Shown here in pieces: positions 1 to 8,831 of a stretch of DNA of 20,748 bases (positions within the stretch are counted from its first letter, which is position 1; each line of letters begins with the position of its first letter). The stretch comes from Solobacterium sp. (GTDB taxonomy: Bacteria > Bacillota_I > Bacilli_A > Erysipelotrichales > Erysipelotrichaceae). The stretch covers positions 1 through 20,748 of the forward strand of contig JAEEYJ010000173.1 in NCBI GenBank assembly GCA_016291725.1, written 5' to 3'. A program made the position numbers and the translations under genes. The notes under the pieces were generated by a model. It did no database searches. It was given only the letters and a program-made list of their open reading frames with translations, and was not told the DNA's origin.

Positions 1-897
1 GAAGCCGGTGCTGAGCGTTCCGTCACGTACCATTGTCTCCACGATCTTCGTGCCCGTACGCTTCATCAGCTCCTTCACCAGTGCCAGCCGGTGCTCATAC
101 AGATCACAGGCTGTGATATGCCCCTGGTTGTCCATGTACATCGCCATTTGCTGCGTTTTGGTTCCTGGCGCTGCACATACATCCAGTACACTCATACCCG
201 GCTCCAGCGCCATCCAGGAAGGAATCATCGCCGAAGACCGGTCCTGGATCAGGACTTTGCCTTCTTTGAATTCTTCTGTGTCGCTGAGAACTCCATCATA
301 CAGGAAAGACACTTCATTGACAAAACGGAATCTTTCCGGATCCAGCTCTGTACGCCTTGTTTTGAGCATGTTGATTCTCCCGTAGACATCCGGCCGTTCC
401 TGACTGCTGTCAGCCAGCTGAAGCGCTGCCTCTTCTCCGTAATGGGCTTCCCATAGCTTCAGAATCCACAGGGGAATGCTGAAGTTGATTGATGTTCTGA
501 CCAGCACATCGGAGTCGGTACTGTATTTCAGTACTTTGGTTCCTGCCGCGATCATCTTCCTGAGGACAGCGTTGACGAATTTTGTATCCTTCGGTGCTGC
601 GAGCGCAGCCGCTTCATTGAGCACAGCGTAATCCGGAATCCTGTCCAGGAAATACAGTTGGTACGCACTCATGTTCAGCAGATTCTCCGTCCGTACAGAA
701 GTCTGTTTCTGTACATATTCCTTCCATTGATATTCCAGCAGGGTACGGTTGCGCAGCGTACCGTATACAAGCTCGGAAACCAAGGCTTTGTCCTTATCAT
801 TGAAATAACCCGGCATACTGCGCATGATCAGGGAAGCATATCCATGTTCACTCATCACACGGTTCAGCACATCCAGTGCATACTGTCTTGCATTCAT
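1..897 (-). CDS. rsmB: 16S rRNA (cytosine-C5)-methyltransferase RsmB, partial (C-terminus off window)
   Basis: The minus frame from the ATG at 897 stays open to base 1 and gives 299 residues, the first two thirds of an RsmB/Sun protein (family about 430-450 aa). Residues 1-125 form the NusB-like RNA-binding domain (starts MNARQYALDVL, later VSELVYGTLRNR and FVNAVLRKM). The SAM-dependent methyltransferase domain follows, with motif I as DVCAAPGTKT near 239-248 (the family usually has GGKT) and the acidic ribose-binding stretch ITACDLYEHR near 261-270. The family methylates C967 of 16S rRNA in the cytosol. The catalytic cysteines would lie beyond the left edge, so activity cannot be judged. The start overlaps the priA stop by four bases (ATGA), which suggests translational coupling within a priA-rsmB operon. 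The family assignment is firm. Confidence 0.93.
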   Translation of the reverse strand, partial: MNARQYALDVLNRVMSEHGYASLIMRSMPGYFNDKDKALVSELVYGTLRNRTLLEYQWKEYVQKQTSVRTENLLNMSAYQLYFLDRIPDYAVLNEAAALAAPKDTKFVNAVLRKMIAAGTKVLKYSTDSDVLVRTSINFSIPLWILKLWEAHYGEEAALQLADSSQERPDVYGRINMLKTRRTELDPERFRFVNEVSFLYDGVLSDTEEFKEGKVLIQDRSSAMIPSWMALEPGMSVLDVCAAPGTKTQQMAMYMDNQGHITACDLYEHRLALVKELMKRTGTKIVETMVRDGTLSTGF

Positions 898-3062
898 ACC
901 TGCTCCAGTGCCAGCGGTTCCACATTGACCCTGACATTCATATTGATGCAATCATCGGAAAAAAGCACACCGCGAAGAATGCTGCGCATAGATTCCAGAT
1001 CCTTGCCCTTTACCAGAAGCCTGCTGCGGTACCTGTCCTTGACTTTGGGCAGATCCAGCGGACCGATGGTTTTCAGCTGTTCACCAAGCAGTTTCTGCAG
1101 AATATCCATGGACCGTTCCGTTTCCTTTTCGCTCTTCGCACTGACGGTAAGCGAGATGAAGTAGGTATACGGAGGATATTGTCCGGCATGACGGAACTGC
1201 ATTTCGTACGCAAAGAACTTCTCATAGTCCTGGGCAAGTACACATTGTACAGCATAGTGATCCGGATCAAATACCTGATAGATGACTTCTCCGGCATCTT
1301 CAGCGCGTCCGCTCCTGCCGCCTGCCTGCATCAGAAGATCGAATGTCATTTCACAGCTGCGGTAATCCGTACGCATCAATCCTTCATCCGCATTGATGAC
1401 ACCGACCAGCGTGACATCCGGATAGTCCAGTCCCTTGGCGATCATCTGTGTACCAAGGAGTATATCCGCTTCGTGCCTGCCGAAACGTTCCAGAATCCGT
1501 GCATGGCTGTTCTTGGCAGATGTAGTATCCGCGTCCATACGCAGTACTCTTGCCTGCGGAAAGAAGTGATGGATTTCCTGCTCCAGCCTCTCTGTGCCGA
1601 ATCCATAGGTTGTAAATCCAGCAGTGGACCCGCAGTGCGGACACACCCGCGGTACTCTTGCTGTATAGCCGCAGGTATGGCATTTCATGGCGTTTTCGGT
1701 TCTGTGGTAGCTCATAGCGACATCGCAGTGCGGGCAGATCAGTGCTTCACCGCATTCACGGCATTTCATCACGGAATGGTATCCCCTGCGGTTCAGCAGC
1801 AGAATAACCTGCCTGTTGCTGTCCAGTCTTTCCTGGATGCTGTCGATCAATGCATCGGACAGCAGCGCAGAACGCTTGTGCTGCTTTTCATCGCGCATAT
1901 TCACAGTATGCATCAACGGCTGTGTACGGTTGATCCGTTCATGCAGAACAATCAGCCTGTAGATTCCTTTATAGGCTCTCGCATAGCTTTCCAGCGACGG
2001 CGTTGCACTGCCGAGTATGACCTTGCATTGATGGTACTGTGCCCGCCATACAGCGATGTCACGGCAATGGTAGGCCGGCTGGACATCCTGTTTGTATGAT
2101 GCATCATGTTCCTCATCCATAACAATCAGGCCCAGATCCGTGAACGGGAGGAATACTGCACTGCGGGTACCAACGACAATCGATGTCCTGCCGTTCATCA
2201 CCTTACGGTACTGTTCATACTTTTCCTGCGGATTGAGTGCGCTGTGGTAGATGGCCAGATCATCCCCGAAACGCTGGGTAACCCGGTTGATCATCAATGG
2301 TGTCAATCCGATCTCCGGCACAAGAAAAAGCACCTGCTTGCCGCTGCGTATGACTTCTTCCGCCAGCCGCAGATAGACCTCCGTCTTGCCGGATCCGGTT
2401 ACGCCGTGCACAAGATATACGGTCTCTTTACCGGCATTGATATCCTGTACGGCTCTCTGCTGTTCTTCGTTCAGTTTGTGCGGTGATTGATTGAGCAATA
2501 GTTTATGGGCTGCAGCTTCCCGCTCCCTTTCTGCTACTACCACTGCACCTTTCACTACAAGAGAATGTGCCTGATTCGGCCATTTTCTGCGCAGATCGCT
2601 GTACAGTACTGTACCGTTGGCACGGACATACTCCCAGGCTTCCAGTTCCTTCGGCGTCAGTCTGACTTCCTCATCACTGAGATGTACCGTCTTTTCCATG
2701 ACAACACTGCCCCTGTGCGTTGATGGCTTTACACGTGAAGGCAGCATCGCCTGGAAGCAGGAGACTGTTGATGACAGTGTAGCATCGTGCATGTACAGTG
2801 CAAGGTCATGAAGTTCAGGCGTAATCAACGGTGACGCGTCCAGTACTCCATCAATATGACGGATCGCCATTCCGGCCTCTGCTGATGCCATCGCTGCATC
2901 ACCATCATAAAAGACAGAAGATTCTACGAATCCGATCAGACGCCTGCCGTTGAATACAAGCTCAACACGGACGCCCTGCCGGAGTTCTTCTTCGTACCAA
3001 TAGGTATATGTACGGTCAAGTGCCCTGACCGGATGTTCAATCCAGACCGATATTAAAAACAT
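894..3062 (-). CDS. priA: Primosomal replication restart helicase PriA
   Basis: This 722-aa protein is the superfamily 2 DNA helicase that recognises stalled forks and reloads the replisome. An N-terminal 3'-DNA-binding region (1-110) opens with SVWIEHPVRALDRTYTYW. The helicase core has Walker A GVTGSGKT at 220-227, DEEH at 316-319 and GSATPS near 351-356. Eight cysteines in four CxxC pairs (434/437, 443/446, 461/464, 474/477) form the two-zinc module. Motif VI reads QAGGRSGR where many PriA proteins have QVAGRAGR, a mild variation. Length is normal for Gram-positive PriA. The ATG at 3062 has only a weak upstream AGGG, but the conserved N-terminus supports it. It is divergent from proC across a 70-bp gap and is the first visible gene of an operon with rsmB. 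Confidence 0.97.
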   Translation of the reverse strand: MFLISVWIEHPVRALDRTYTYWYEEELRQGVRVELVFNGRRLIGFVESSVFYDGDAAMASAEAGMAIRHIDGVLDASPLITPELHDLALYMHDATLSSTVSCFQAMLPSRVKPSTHRGSVVMEKTVHLSDEEVRLTPKELEAWEYVRANGTVLYSDLRRKWPNQAHSLVVKGAVVVAEREREAAAHKLLLNQSPHKLNEEQQRAVQDINAGKETVYLVHGVTGSGKTEVYLRLAEEVIRSGKQVLFLVPEIGLTPLMINRVTQRFGDDLAIYHSALNPQEKYEQYRKVMNGRTSIVVGTRSAVFLPFTDLGLIVMDEEHDASYKQDVQPAYHCRDIAVWRAQYHQCKVILGSATPSLESYARAYKGIYRLIVLHERINRTQPLMHTVNMRDEKQHKRSALLSDALIDSIQERLDSNRQVILLLNRRGYHSVMKCRECGEALICPHCDVAMSYHRTENAMKCHTCGYTARVPRVCPHCGSTAGFTTYGFGTERLEQEIHHFFPQARVLRMDADTTSAKNSHARILERFGRHEADILLGTQMIAKGLDYPDVTLVGVINADEGLMRTDYRSCEMTFDLLMQAGGRSGRAEDAGEVIYQVFDPDHYAVQCVLAQDYEKFFAYEMQFRHAGQYPPYTYFISLTVSAKSEKETERSMDILQKLLGEQLKTIGPLDLPKVKDRYRSRLLVKGKDLESMRSILRGVLFSDDCINMNVRVNVEPLALEQV

Positions 3063-3075
3063 AGGAAGCCCTGTT

Positions 3076-3110
3076 ATCCTATTGTACTTTATAATAGGTA
3101 TGTGTGATAG
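3076..3110. promoter_or_regulatory. Short divergent promoter region between priA and proC
   Basis: Only 70 bp separate the two divergent starts. On the plus strand a perfect TATAAT lies at 3090-3095 but has no good -35 at 17 bp. On the minus strand TACAAT (3086-3081) could serve priA, also without a clear -35. CCTATT at 3078-3083 and AATAGG at 3093-3098 form an inverted repeat with 9 bp between the arms, around the plus-strand -10. Assignment of the actual start sites is uncertain. Confidence 0.35.
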
Positions 3111-3132
3111 ACAAAAAACAGGAGGTCATCCC

Positions 3133-3936
3133 ATGAAAGAATACCGTCTCGGTGTGATCGGATTCGGTCACATGTCCACCGCCATCGTCAAAGGAGCATT
3201 GAATGCGGGTGTCATCCAAGCCGATGAGATCCTGATCTATGACCCTTCCGCCCCGAGAATCCAGGAAGCACGGACATTAGGCCTGAAGGCTGCGGGAACA
3301 GCTGCTGAAACGGCTGAAGCATGCCGGTATGTCCTGCTGGCTGTACGCCCGCAGAACATGCAGGAAGTTATGGATGACCTGGCCGGTATTCCGATCCATG
3401 CTGTACTGTCGATTGTAACAGGCTGGAGCATCGCTGCGATGAAGCAGTACCTGAACACATCATCCTTGATGCGCATCATGCCCAACACACCGATGCAGGT
3501 CAGCAAAGGTGCTGCGTTCATGGCAGCCATGCCCGGCACTTCTCCGGAAACAGAAGTGTTCGCGCATGACCTGCTCAGCCCGCTCGGTATCCTGCAGAAC
3601 GTGGACGAGGAACTCATCAACAAGTCTGTCACGGTTCACGGATCTACACCGGCCTACTTCTATTACCTTGTCAACGTATTGATCAAGGACGCAGTCAGGC
3701 AGGGTTTTGATGAAGAAACTGCCCGGGACTTCATTACCGAGACCATGATCGGATCAGGCGAACTGCTCAAGGCTGCCCGTACCAAACCGGTGCAGAAATT
3801 CATCGATGAGGTCTGCTCCCCCGGCGGAACAACCATCGAAGCCGTCGGGATTCTGCGCAACCGCGGGCTGGATGCGATTGTCGAGGAAGCAAACGATCGC
3901 TGCATCGCCCGGGCACTGGAGCTAGGCAAGCACTGA
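3133..3936 (+). CDS. proC: Pyrroline-5-carboxylate reductase ProC
   Basis: The 267-aa protein catalyses the last step of proline synthesis, NAD(P)H-dependent reduction of pyrroline-5-carboxylate to proline in the cytosol. It begins with a Rossmann dinucleotide motif, GVIGFGHMSTAI at residues 7-18, followed by VLLAVRPQ, RIMPNTP in mid-protein and the C-terminal substrate-site signature VCSPGGTTIEA, all typical of ProC. Length matches the family (about 270). An earlier in-frame ATG at 3082 would add 17 unrelated residues; the ATG at 3133 is chosen because AGGAGG at 3120-3125 sits 7 bp before it and the Rossmann motif follows directly. It is monocistronic, divergent from priA and convergent with the suf operon. 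No proA or proB is nearby. Confidence 0.96.
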   Translation: MKEYRLGVIGFGHMSTAIVKGALNAGVIQADEILIYDPSAPRIQEARTLGLKAAGTAAETAEACRYVLLAVRPQNMQEVMDDLAGIPIHAVLSIVTGWSIAAMKQYLNTSSLMRIMPNTPMQVSKGAAFMAAMPGTSPETEVFAHDLLSPLGILQNVDEELINKSVTVHGSTPAYFYYLVNVLIKDAVRQGFDEETARDFITETMIGSGELLKAARTKPVQKFIDEVCSPGGTTIEAVGILRNRGLDAIVEEANDRCIARALELGKH

Positions 3937-3945
3937 GGCATAAAG

Positions 3946-3975
3946 AAAACGGTATCTTCTGGGATACCGTTTTTT
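3946..3975. terminator. Bidirectional intrinsic terminator between proC and sufB
   Basis: ACGGTATC (3949-3956) pairs with GATACCGT (3963-3970) around a 6-nt loop. T3970-3975 follow on the plus strand and A3946-3949 precede, giving a T-run on the minus strand. The hairpin begins just downstream of the proC stop and directly after the sufB stop, so it can serve both convergent units. Confidence 0.9.
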
Positions 3976-5415
3976 CTATCCTACCGACCCTGTCATATCC
4001 AGCTTCATCAGCTGGTTCAGTTCAACAGCGTATTCCATAGGCAGCTCCCGGGTAAACGGCTCCAGGAAACCCATGACGATCATTTCCGTTGCCTGGCTTT
4101 CACTCAGTCCGCGGCTCATCAGATAGTACAGTTCTTCTTCACTGATCTTTGATACTTTCGCTTCATGCTCTATGGTGGAAGTATTGTTCGCACCGGCATT
4201 GTTCGGAATGGTATCACTGGAGGACATTTCATCCAGGATGAGCGTATCGCACTCAATATGCGACCGTGAGAAGTCCGCCTTCGGACCATGGTAGATCCAG
4301 TCGCGGAAGTTGGCTTTGCCGCCTCTTCGCGACACTGACTTGGAAATGATGGATGACTGGGTATGCGGGGCTAGATGGATCATCTTGGCACCGGAATCCT
4401 GGACCTGGTCTTCCGATGCGACCGCTACGGATATTGTCATTCCCCTGGCATATTCCCCGGCCAGGATACAGGCAGGATACTTCATCGTAATGTGGGATCC
4501 GATATTGCCGTCAATCCACTCCATTGCACCGCGGGCATCCACCTTCGCCCGCTTGGTTGTCAGGTTCAGGACATTCTTTGACCAGTTCTGCACTGTGGAG
4601 TAACGGGCTTTGGCACCTTCATGGACGAAGATCTCAACGATGGCCGCATGCAGGGAATCCCGCATGTATACCGGCGCGGTGCAGCCTTCTACATAGTGAA
4701 CATCCGCTCCTTCATCCGCAATGATCAAAGTGCGCTCAAACTGGCCCATTCCTTCGGAATTGATGCGGAAATAGGACTGCAGCGGTTTCTCCAGCTTTAC
4801 TCCGGGCGGAACATAGATGAAGCTTCCCCCTGACCATACAGCCGTATTCAGCGCAGCAAACTTGTTGTCACTGGCCGGTACAATGGTTCCGAAGTACTTC
4901 CGGAACAGATCCGGAAAGGAACGAAGCGCTGTATCGGTATCCAGGAAGATCACACCTTTTTCCTGTACCTCATCCAGCATATTGTGATAGACCACTTCCG
5001 ACTCATACTGGGTGGTGACACCGGCGAGGAATTTGCGTTCCGCTTCGGGAATACCGAGACGATCAAACGTATTCTTGATGGTATCCGGCACTTCATCCCA
5101 GTTATCGGATACTTTCCGGTCTGTAGGACGGATATAGTAGATGTAGTCATCGAAGTCAATGCTGGAGAGGTCCGGCCCCCACTTCGGCATATCCATGGAC
5201 ATAAAGGTATGGTAGGCATTGACACGGATTTCCGTCATCCACTCCGGTTCATTCTTGATCCGGGAGATTTCCCTTACCTTCTCTTCCGTAAGACCTTTTC
5301 CTGTATTGTACACAGACGTGTCTTCATCCTGGAAACCGTACTGGTAATTGTCCTGCGAGGATACTGCCTGCAAATCTTCAGAATTCAGTTCCAGTTTCTC
5401 TTCTGTTTCAGCCAT
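3976..5415 (-). CDS. sufB: Fe-S cluster scaffold subunit SufB
   Basis: This 479-aa protein is the scaffold core of the SufBCD complex, on which Fe-S clusters are assembled with sulfur relayed from SufS/SufU. The beta-helix region contains [21 protein letters not shown] and YVEGCTAP. Conserved C-terminal elements are IECDTL with Cys389 (equivalent by position to the essential E. coli Cys405), [22 protein letters not shown] with His417/Glu418, and [19 protein letters not shown]. Length is normal for SufB. The frame is open upstream to 5502, but that extension is sufU sequence in another frame; the ATG at 5415 is chosen because GAGGA precedes it and MAETEE begins a family-like N-terminus. It overlaps the sufU end by 8 bp, indicating coupling, and is the last gene of the suf operon. 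Confidence 0.97.
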   Translation of the reverse strand: MAETEEKLELNSEDLQAVSSQDNYQYGFQDEDTSVYNTGKGLTEEKVREISRIKNEPEWMTEIRVNAYHTFMSMDMPKWGPDLSSIDFDDYIYYIRPTDRKVSDNWDEVPDTIKNTFDRLGIPEAERKFLAGVTTQYESEVVYHNMLDEVQEKGVIFLDTDTALRSFPDLFRKYFGTIVPASDNKFAALNTAVWSGGSFIYVPPGVKLEKPLQSYFRINSEGMGQFERTLIIADEGADVHYVEGCTAPVYMRDSLHAAIVEIFVHEGAKARYSTVQNWSKNVLNLTTKRAKVDARGAMEWIDGNIGSHITMKYPACILAGEYARGMTISVAVASEDQVQDSGAKMIHLAPHTQSSIISKSVSRRGGKANFRDWIYHGPKADFSRSHIECDTLILDEMSSSDTIPNNAGANNTSTIEHEAKVSKISEEELYYLMSRGLSESQATEMIVMGFLEPFTRELPMEYAVELNQLMKLDMTGSVG

Positions 5416-5863
5416 TGCTTTCCTCGCTTTCCTTGATGATCTGATCGATTGCCCGCCAGCCGATGGTCGCGCACTTGATCCGGTTGGCCTGCTTGTATAC
5501 ATTCTTCATCGCCACGGCTTCTTCCAGCAGGTCTGCATTGTATTCCAGGCCGTCAACCATGCTGAAATAGTTTGCGATGATCTCCTTCGCTTCTTCCGTT
5601 GTTTTGCCGCGCAGAAGCTCTGTCATGATGCTGGTGCTGGCTGTACTGATCGTACAGGCTATGCCGTCGAAGCGGATATCCTCGATGACACCGTCATTGA
5701 TCTTCGCTTCCACGGTAATGTCATCAATGCAGCTGGCACTCGCCATATGGCGGGAACGGTACGCTGTGGACGACACAAGACTGTGATTGTGCGGGTATTT
5801 GTAGTGATCCATAATGATTTCCCGCAGGATCATCGGATCATTCAGTAAATCCTGGTTTTCCAT
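5408..5863 (-). CDS. sufU: Sulfur-relay protein SufU
   Basis: The 151-aa protein belongs to the IscU-like SufU family of Gram-positive bacteria, a zinc protein that accepts persulfide from SufS and passes it to SufBCD. The expected ligands are all present: Cys45 and Asp47 (SASCIDD), Cys70 (GIACTIS) and Cys131 (RIKCATIGW). The insert that separates SufU from classic IscU is present around [14 protein letters not shown]. The ATG at 5863 has GAGGAG five bases upstream. It lies 9 bp after sufS and overlaps sufB by 8 bp. Known biochemistry in Bacillus pairs SufU with SufS, matching the gene order here. Confidence 0.96.
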   Translation of the reverse strand: MENQDLLNDPMILREIIMDHYKYPHNHSLVSSTAYRSRHMASASCIDDITVEAKINDGVIEDIRFDGIACTISTASTSIMTELLRGKTTEEAKEIIANYFSMVDGLEYNADLLEEAVAMKNVYKQANRIKCATIGWRAIDQIIKESEESNG

Positions 5864-5872
5864 ACAGACTCC

Positions 5873-7093
5873 TCAGAAGAAGATCGAGACAGCGTTTTCC
5901 AGCGTGACTTCCTTGACCGCTTCAACGAAACGGTCCACTTCTTCGAATGTATTGTAGAAGTACAGAGAGGCACGGACGGTGGAATTGGTGCCGATGATGC
6001 CATCCAGGATCTTGGCACAATGGTTGCCGCTGCGTACGGCAATGCCCTTGGTTGCCAGGAAGTTGGCTGTATCCTGGGCAAATACATCCTTGACATTGAA
6101 CGTGACCACACCTGCAGTACTGTCCGGATTGTACAGTGTAATCGTATCGATCTCCTTCATGCGGCCGCGGAAATAATCCCCAAGTTCCTTTTCATACGCA
6201 TGGATATTATCCATGCCGATCTTCATCAGGTATTCTGCCGCAGCGCCCAGACCGATGACACCTTCAATGTTGGGAGTGCCGTATTCAAATTTCATCGGCG
6301 GCTCCTGCAGCAGCATCTTTCCATCTGCGTAGAAACGGGCATTCATATCACCGCCGTAAATCATCGGGTCGATCTTCTCCAGCAGTTCATACCTGCCCCA
6401 CAGAACACCGGTTCCGCCCGGACCGCACATCTTGTGTCCGCTGAAACCGAGGAAATCGATATCCAGATCTTTCACATCTGTCTTCATATGCGGAACCGAT
6501 TGCGCACCGTCCACGATCATCAGAGCACCGTGTTCATGCGCAATGCGGGCCATTTCCTTGACCGGCTGTACAGCAGCCAGTACATTGGTCTGCTGCGCTA
6601 CACAGACTGCCCTGACGCCGTCGTGCATCGCTTTTTCAAAGTCCTCTACTGATACAACGCCCTGTACATCGGTCGGGATGTACTCTACCTTGACGCCGAA
6701 ATCACGCTGCACCTTGAACCAGGGCATGATATTGGACGCATGCTCGTTCTGGGTTGTCAGAATGACATCTCCCGGGTTCATGAACGCCTTGGCGGCGCCG
6801 AAAATGATCTCGTTCATGGATGCACTGACATTGTGCGTAAACGCTACTTCCTGCGGACTGCAGTTCAGGAAACGGGCAAAGATATCGCGTGTACCGTCAT
6901 ACAGTTCATCGTTCAGCCTGGCAATCGGATAGTCTCCTCTGTGTACATTGGAAGTATGTCTGGCATAGAAGTCCACAACGGCATCAATGACCGGCTTCGG
7001 CTTCAGTGTAGAGGCACCATTATCGAAATAGATCAGATCAGGATTGTTTTCAAACATCGGAAAATCTTTCCGGATAGCTGCAATGTCTAACAT
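5873..7093 (-). CDS. sufS: Group II cysteine desulfurase SufS
   Basis: This 406-aa PLP enzyme converts cysteine to alanine and a protein-bound persulfide, supplying sulfur for Fe-S assembly. Features seen: DNGASTLKP near 24-32, NEHASNIMPW around 116-125 where the conserved cofactor-site His is expected, DGAQSVPH (195-202), the PLP-binding lysine in FSGHKMCGPGG (Lys221), GGDMN (248-251), and the persulfide cysteine in RSGNHCAK (Cys359), where the family more often has RxGHHCAQ. The short catalytic-loop form fits group II (SufS) rather than IscS/NifS. Length matches B. subtilis SufS. Its ATG overlaps the sufD stop by 7 bp, so translation is probably coupled. Function is firm. Confidence 0.97.
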   Translation of the reverse strand: MLDIAAIRKDFPMFENNPDLIYFDNGASTLKPKPVIDAVVDFYARHTSNVHRGDYPIARLNDELYDGTRDIFARFLNCSPQEVAFTHNVSASMNEIIFGAAKAFMNPGDVILTTQNEHASNIMPWFKVQRDFGVKVEYIPTDVQGVVSVEDFEKAMHDGVRAVCVAQQTNVLAAVQPVKEMARIAHEHGALMIVDGAQSVPHMKTDVKDLDIDFLGFSGHKMCGPGGTGVLWGRYELLEKIDPMIYGGDMNARFYADGKMLLQEPPMKFEYGTPNIEGVIGLGAAAEYLMKIGMDNIHAYEKELGDYFRGRMKEIDTITLYNPDSTAGVVTFNVKDVFAQDTANFLATKGIAVRSGNHCAKILDGIIGTNSTVRASLYFYNTFEEVDRFVEAVKEVTLENAVSIFF

Positions 7094-7890
7094 AGGGCTG
7101 CGATTTTTTCCTCCAGTTCCTTCTTCAGCGTTTCCTTCAAACGCTCATCATTGATCGTATCCGTGATCGGCATCAGGTAGCCTGTGCTGATCAGTCTCAT
7201 GCATTCGTTGATGTCCAGGCCTCTGCTCTGCAGATAGTAGAGCTGCTCTTCGTCTACCCGGCCGACGCTGGCAGCGTGGGACGCCTTAACATCATTGTCA
7301 TCGATCAGAAGCGCCGGTACGATCGAAGCGTACATCGTATCATCAAAGCACAGTGCACGCGATGTCTGATGGGATTCGGATACATGCGCTCCTCTTTCGA
7401 TGATGCCGGCCGCATCCATCACGAACCGTCCCCCTTCCAGAATGACGGCATAGTTCTTCATATCACCGTTGGTATGGGGAGCCCTGGAAGCCACGGATGC
7501 ATGGAATTCCTTTCTCGCTGCTGCAAGCGTAGCACTGCTCATGAGCGCTTCCGCTCCTGGCTCAAGCAGGTCGATCTTCGTATGCCGCAGCGTATCTCCT
7601 CTGACAATCTCTCCGTAAGCAATATGCAGATGCGTATCCCTCCGTACATTGTGCAGTTCATGGAATTCTGTGCCTGTTTCCGATTCGTTCCATACCAGGC
7701 AGGCAATACTGCCTCCTCCGCAGGATTCCGTAGTCAGGTTCAGCTTCGGTGCCCGGATGATCTTCAGGAATATTTCACTCTCCTTAGAGAACTCCAGCTG
7801 CAGATCAATCTCCTTATCCGCATCCACTGTATATTCACTGTATCCGGCAGGCACAATGATTTTTCTGCTGCTGTTAATCAGATCCATCAT
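7087..7890 (-). CDS. sufD: Fe-S assembly protein SufD (short form)
   Basis: At 267 aa this is much shorter than typical SufD proteins (about 420-440 aa). The C-terminal half is clearly SufB/SufD-like: KASHAASVGRVDEEQLYYLQSRGLD, whose His matches the position of the functionally important E. coli SufD His360, then a helical tail. The N-terminal part keeps a beta-helix pattern (TLRHTKIDLLEPGAEALMSS) but the usual N-terminal helical domain is missing. There is no room for it upstream, because the sufC stop lies 3 bp before the ATG at 7890; a second ATG follows immediately (7887). SufD pairs with SufB in the SufBC2D complex. It overlaps sufS by 7 bp. Position between sufC and sufS supports SufD over a second SufB. 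Confidence 0.9.
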   Translation of the reverse strand: MMDLINSSRKIIVPAGYSEYTVDADKEIDLQLEFSKESEIFLKIIRAPKLNLTTESCGGGSIACLVWNESETGTEFHELHNVRRDTHLHIAYGEIVRGDTLRHTKIDLLEPGAEALMSSATLAAARKEFHASVASRAPHTNGDMKNYAVILEGGRFVMDAAGIIERGAHVSESHQTSRALCFDDTMYASIVPALLIDDNDVKASHAASVGRVDEEQLYYLQSRGLDINECMRLISTGYLMPITDTINDERLKETLKKELEEKIAALC

Positions 7891-7893
7891 TGA

Positions 7894-8700
7894 CTACCCC
7901 AGCCGGATATTCAGATCCGGACGCTTCTTCTCTTCTTCCGCCGCTGCCGGCAGGACATTGTACTCCCTGTAGATCCAGTCATAGCCTTCTGTATCGATCC
8001 TTGCGGCCAGCTCCGGTCCGCCTTCCGCTACAATACGGCCGTCCACAAGGATGTGGGTATACTGCGGATTCACAAACTCCAGGAAACGCTCATAGTGGGA
8101 AACAACAATCAGGCTCATTCCCGTTTCCTTCTGGGTCCGGTTAACGGTATCTGCAACGATCCGCAGAGCATCGACATCAAGACCGGAGTCAATCTCGTCC
8201 AGCATGGCCAGGCTCGGCTTCAGCATCATCATCTGCAGGATTTCATTGCGCTTCTTCTCACCGCCGGAGAAACCTTCGTTCAGAAAACGGTGGGCAATGT
8301 CATCCCGCAGCTCCAGCTGCTTGATGTTCTTCTGCATACCCTTTACGAATTCAAACAGGGAGATCGGCTTTTCCCTGCGGGCATTGATCGCGGCTTTCAG
8401 AAAATCGCTGTTGGTTACGCCCGGGATCTCCTGCGGATACTGCATGCCGAGGAACAGTCCCAGGCGGCTGCGGGCATCGACAGGAAGCGCAAGCACATCC
8501 TGGCCGTCATACTCAATCGTTCCTTCCGTTACAGTATACTTCGGATGGCCCATAACAGCTGCCAGCAGAGTAGACTTGCCGTTGCCGTTCGGTCCCATCA
8601 ATGCATGGACCTCATTTTCACGCACAGTAAGGTCCACACCTTTCAGTATTTCCTTCCCTTCAATGGAAACATGAAGGTTTTTTATTACCAGTTCTTTCAT
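7894..8700 (-). CDS. sufC: Fe-S assembly ATPase SufC
   Basis: The 268-aa cytosolic ABC-type ATPase drives conformational change of SufBCD during cluster assembly. Motifs in order are Walker A GPNGNGKST (36-44), Q-loop region GMQYPQEIPGV (85-95), ABC signature FSGGEKKR (144-151), Walker B LAMLDEIDSGLD (164-175) and H-loop VVSHYERFL (199-207). EIDSGLD and QYPQEI are characteristic of SufC as opposed to transporter ATPases, and no permease is nearby. A 20-residue charged tail (AAAEEEKKRPDLNI) extends beyond the usual end. The ATG at 8700 has AAAGGTG upstream at suitable spacing. It is the first gene of the suf operon, with a promoter just upstream. Confidence 0.97.
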   Translation of the reverse strand: MKELVIKNLHVSIEGKEILKGVDLTVRENEVHALMGPNGNGKSTLLAAVMGHPKYTVTEGTIEYDGQDVLALPVDARSRLGLFLGMQYPQEIPGVTNSDFLKAAINARREKPISLFEFVKGMQKNIKQLELRDDIAHRFLNEGFSGGEKKRNEILQMMMLKPSLAMLDEIDSGLDVDALRIVADTVNRTQKETGMSLIVVSHYERFLEFVNPQYTHILVDGRIVAEGGPELAARIDTEGYDWIYREYNVLPAAAEEEKKRPDLNIRLG

Positions 8701-8724
8701 CTTTTCACACCTTTCATCTTTAGA

Positions 8725-8753
8725 ATCATATCACTTTTCTTGATTTCAATCAA
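8725..8753 (-). promoter_or_regulatory. suf operon promoter with palindrome over the -35
   Basis: Reading the minus strand, TTGATT (8753-8748) and TATGAT (8730-8725) are separated by exactly 17 bp, and TG one base before the -10 makes it an extended -10. The spacing to the sufC ATG at 8700 leaves a short leader of roughly 20 nt. The -35 lies inside the 14-bp palindrome listed separately. This is a good sigma-A type promoter by sequence; it has not been mapped experimentally. Confidence 0.75.
8740..8753. repeat. Perfect 14-bp palindrome TTGATTTCAATCAA, candidate suf operator
   Basis: Arms TTGATT and AATCAA are perfect inverted repeats around TC, and the left arm on the minus strand is the -35 hexamer of the suf promoter. 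A repressor bound here would block RNA polymerase. No regulator gene such as an Rrf2/IscR or SufR homologue lies in this window, so the cognate protein is unknown. Confidence 0.5.
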
Positions 8754-8802
8754 AAAAAACACGATTATTAAGTATTCTTCATAAAAGATTCAGACAACAA
8801 AA

Positions 8803-8831
8803 TTGCAAACCGGTTTACTTTTTCCTATAAT
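8803..8831 (+). promoter_or_regulatory. Promoter of the foldase-HIT operon
   Basis: TTGCAA (8803-8808) and a perfect TATAAT (8826-8831) are 17 bp apart, 25 bp upstream of the start codon at 8856. This is a good vegetative promoter by sequence. The -10 is embedded in a perfect inverted repeat (listed separately), which points to possible regulation. Confidence 0.75.

Noticed and set aside
876..2099. Long plus-strand open frame of 407 codons opposite priA
   Set aside because: It lies antisense to a well supported helicase gene, has low-complexity His/Cys/Arg-rich composition typical of shadow frames, and no recognisable domain.
5416..5502. 29-residue N-terminal extension of SufB
   Set aside because: The extension is sufU sequence in another frame, rich in Ser and Arg; the internal ATG at 5415 has a good ribosome binding site.
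7087..8700. Idea that short SufD is a frameshifted or truncated pseudogene
   Set aside because: The frame is clean, joined tightly to sufC and sufS, and no leftover N-terminal SufD sequence is visible upstream.
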